NCBI GenBank assembly: GCA_017459225.1
Contig: JAFUDL010000377.1
Location: forward strand, 1-5,913
From: Kiritimatiellia bacterium
GTDB lineage: Bacteria > Verrucomicrobiota > Kiritimatiellia > RFP12 > UBA1067
Direction of reading: 5' to 3'
Length of the DNA stretch: 5,913 nt
The notes under the pieces are model-generated. The model ran no database searches. It worked only from the letters and a program-made list of their open reading frames with translations, and was not told the origin of the DNA. Position 1 is the first letter of the stretch; each line of letters opens with the position of its first letter. Below are positions 4,902 through 5,913 of the stretch, one piece after another. The position numbers and the translations under genes are program-made.

Positions 4902-5913
4902 ATGAAAAAAGAGAACGACATTGGATGTTTCGTCGGGAGGCGTGCGTTTCTCGCTTCCGGCGCTGGAATGCTGCTCGCCTCGGGATTGGGCTTTGCCGCC
5001 GAGCGGCCGCTCGAGCCGAAGGGTAGGGTTCTTCCGCGCTTCAAGCCGCTCGAGCTGAAGAGAATCCGCATAGAGGCGGGCGCGGAAAGGCCCTTCAAGG
5101 CCGTGCATGTATCCGACACGCACATAGTGCGGGCCGACGCCACCGAGAAGGATCCGCGCAAGGTGCAGCTTGCGGCGTCGCGCTACGTCCACATGTCGTT
5201 CGGCGAGCACTATCTCGCCGAGGCCGTGGCGGCGGCGCGTCGCGACAAGGCGCTTCTGCTGCACACGGGCGACATGATCGACTTCGTCTCCAACGCCAAC
5301 CTCAACCTTGCGGGGCGCTACTACGGCTCTGACGACTGGTTCGTCTCTAGCGGCAACCACGAGTTCTCCCGGTACGTCGGCGAGGCGAGGGAGGACGCCG
5401 CGTACAAGGCCGGCAGCTTCGCGCGCGTGCAGGCGTACTATCCCAACGACCTCAACTTCGCCTCGCGCGTGGTGAACGGCGTCAACTTCGTGGCGGTGGA
5501 CGACGTGTACTACAACTTCACCGCCGAGCAGCTTGCGCTGATGGAGAAGGAGGTGGCGAAGGGGCTGCCCATCGTGATGATGTGCCATGTGCCGCTGTAC
5601 ACCCCGCGCCACTACGAGAGCGAGCTTGCGAAGACGCGCGGCGTGTGCTCGTACCAGACCGGCGTGCCGGACGAGCTGGTGGACAAGTGGCGCGCCCCGG
5701 CGAAGCCATTCCCAGAGGACCAGAACTGGCGCGACCGCCGCGTGCAGCAGCGCGCCGACGCCCCCACAAAGGAGTTCATCAAGTACCTCAAGGCCCAGCC
5801 GCTCCTCAAGGCCGTGCTCTGCGGCCACTGCCACGCGTTCTGGGAGGAGCGCTTCTCTCAGACGGCCGTGCAGTACGTCTGCAGCGCCACATACCGCGGC
5901 GAGGGATACGCGA
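4902..5913 (+). CDS. Tat-exported calcineurin-like metallophosphoesterase (C-terminus cut by window edge)
   Basis: Some 337 codons run off the right edge. The N-terminus has a twin-arginine signal, GRRAFLASGAGMLLASGLGF (12-31), with likely cleavage near A32/A33, so the enzyme is predicted to fold in the cytoplasm with its metals and be exported. The mature part carries all the dinuclear-metal motifs of the calcineurin-like phosphoesterase fold: SDTH (D72, H74), GDMID (D124), GNHE (N152, H153), CHVP (H229) and GHCH (H309, H311). It should hydrolyse a phosphomono- or diester, but the substrate is unknown. The remaining C-terminal strands after GHCH have begun (QYVCSATYRGEGYA), so little is probably missing. 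ATG 4902 is favoured because of the signal peptide and the -10 spacing; an in-frame ATG at 4893 overlaps the -10 box and is less likely. It is divergent from the symporter; joint regulation through the 145-bp spacer is possible. Confidence 0.9.
   Translation, partial: MKKENDIGCFVGRRAFLASGAGMLLASGLGFAAERPLEPKGRVLPRFKPLELKRIRIEAGAERPFKAVHVSDTHIVRADATEKDPRKVQLAASRYVHMSFGEHYLAEAVAAARRDKALLLHTGDMIDFVSNANLNLAGRYYGSDDWFVSSGNHEFSRYVGEAREDAAYKAGSFARVQAYYPNDLNFASRVVNGVNFVAVDDVYYNFTAEQLALMEKEVAKGLPIVMMCHVPLYTPRHYESELAKTRGVCSYQTGVPDELVDKWRAPAKPFPEDQNWRDRRVQQRADAPTKEFIKYLKAQPLLKAVLCGHCHAFWEERFSQTAVQYVCSATYRGEGYA

Noticed and set aside
4395..5834. 479-codon open frame on the minus strand
   Set aside because: It lies antisense to the metallophosphoesterase, crosses the divergent promoter region and continues out of frame over the symporter. 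Its Arg/His/Val-rich composition is typical of a shadow in GC-rich DNA, and both true genes carry full family motifs.

Overview
The window is GC-rich DNA that is almost certainly bacterial. It carries two divergent gene pairs and one RAYT-type transposase gene flanked by its presumed REP repeats. The host cannot be named from sequence alone. The long RAYT, the twin-arginine metallophosphoesterase and the sodium:solute symporter would suit an uncultured Verrucomicrobiota/Kiritimatiellota-like or related PVC bacterium; this is a low-confidence inference from gene style.

Layout: (1) 1-1258, minus strand, cut by the left edge: a 5-formyltetrahydrofolate cyclo-ligase that reads without a stop into a two-helix membrane segment and a further soluble domain, an unusual fusion. 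(2) 1259-1571: intergenic, with a left array of three GGGACTGTCCCC-type palindromes, two of them inside a perfect 28-bp direct repeat. (3) 1572-2771, plus strand: a 399-residue REP-associated tyrosine (Y1/HUH) transposase whose reading frame itself contains a degenerate inverted copy of the REP array. (4) 2772-3169: no gene; a hairpin just after the transposase, short tandem duplications, then a right array of four more palindromes, one shaped like an intrinsic terminator. (5) 3170-4756, minus strand: a complete sodium:solute symporter. (6) 4757-4901: divergent promoter region with a heptamer repeat. (7) 4902-5913, plus strand, cut by the right edge: an exported Tat-type calcineurin-like metallophosphoesterase with a TATAAT box placed so that its mRNA may be leaderless.

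How the parts relate: the transposase and the surrounding palindromes form a REPtron-like unit sitting between unrelated housekeeping or transport genes. The symporter and metallophosphoesterase share an upstream region but are not obviously one pathway. The points most worth a second look are the transposase/repeat system, including the in-frame repeat inside the transposase, and the cyclo-ligase-membrane fusion.
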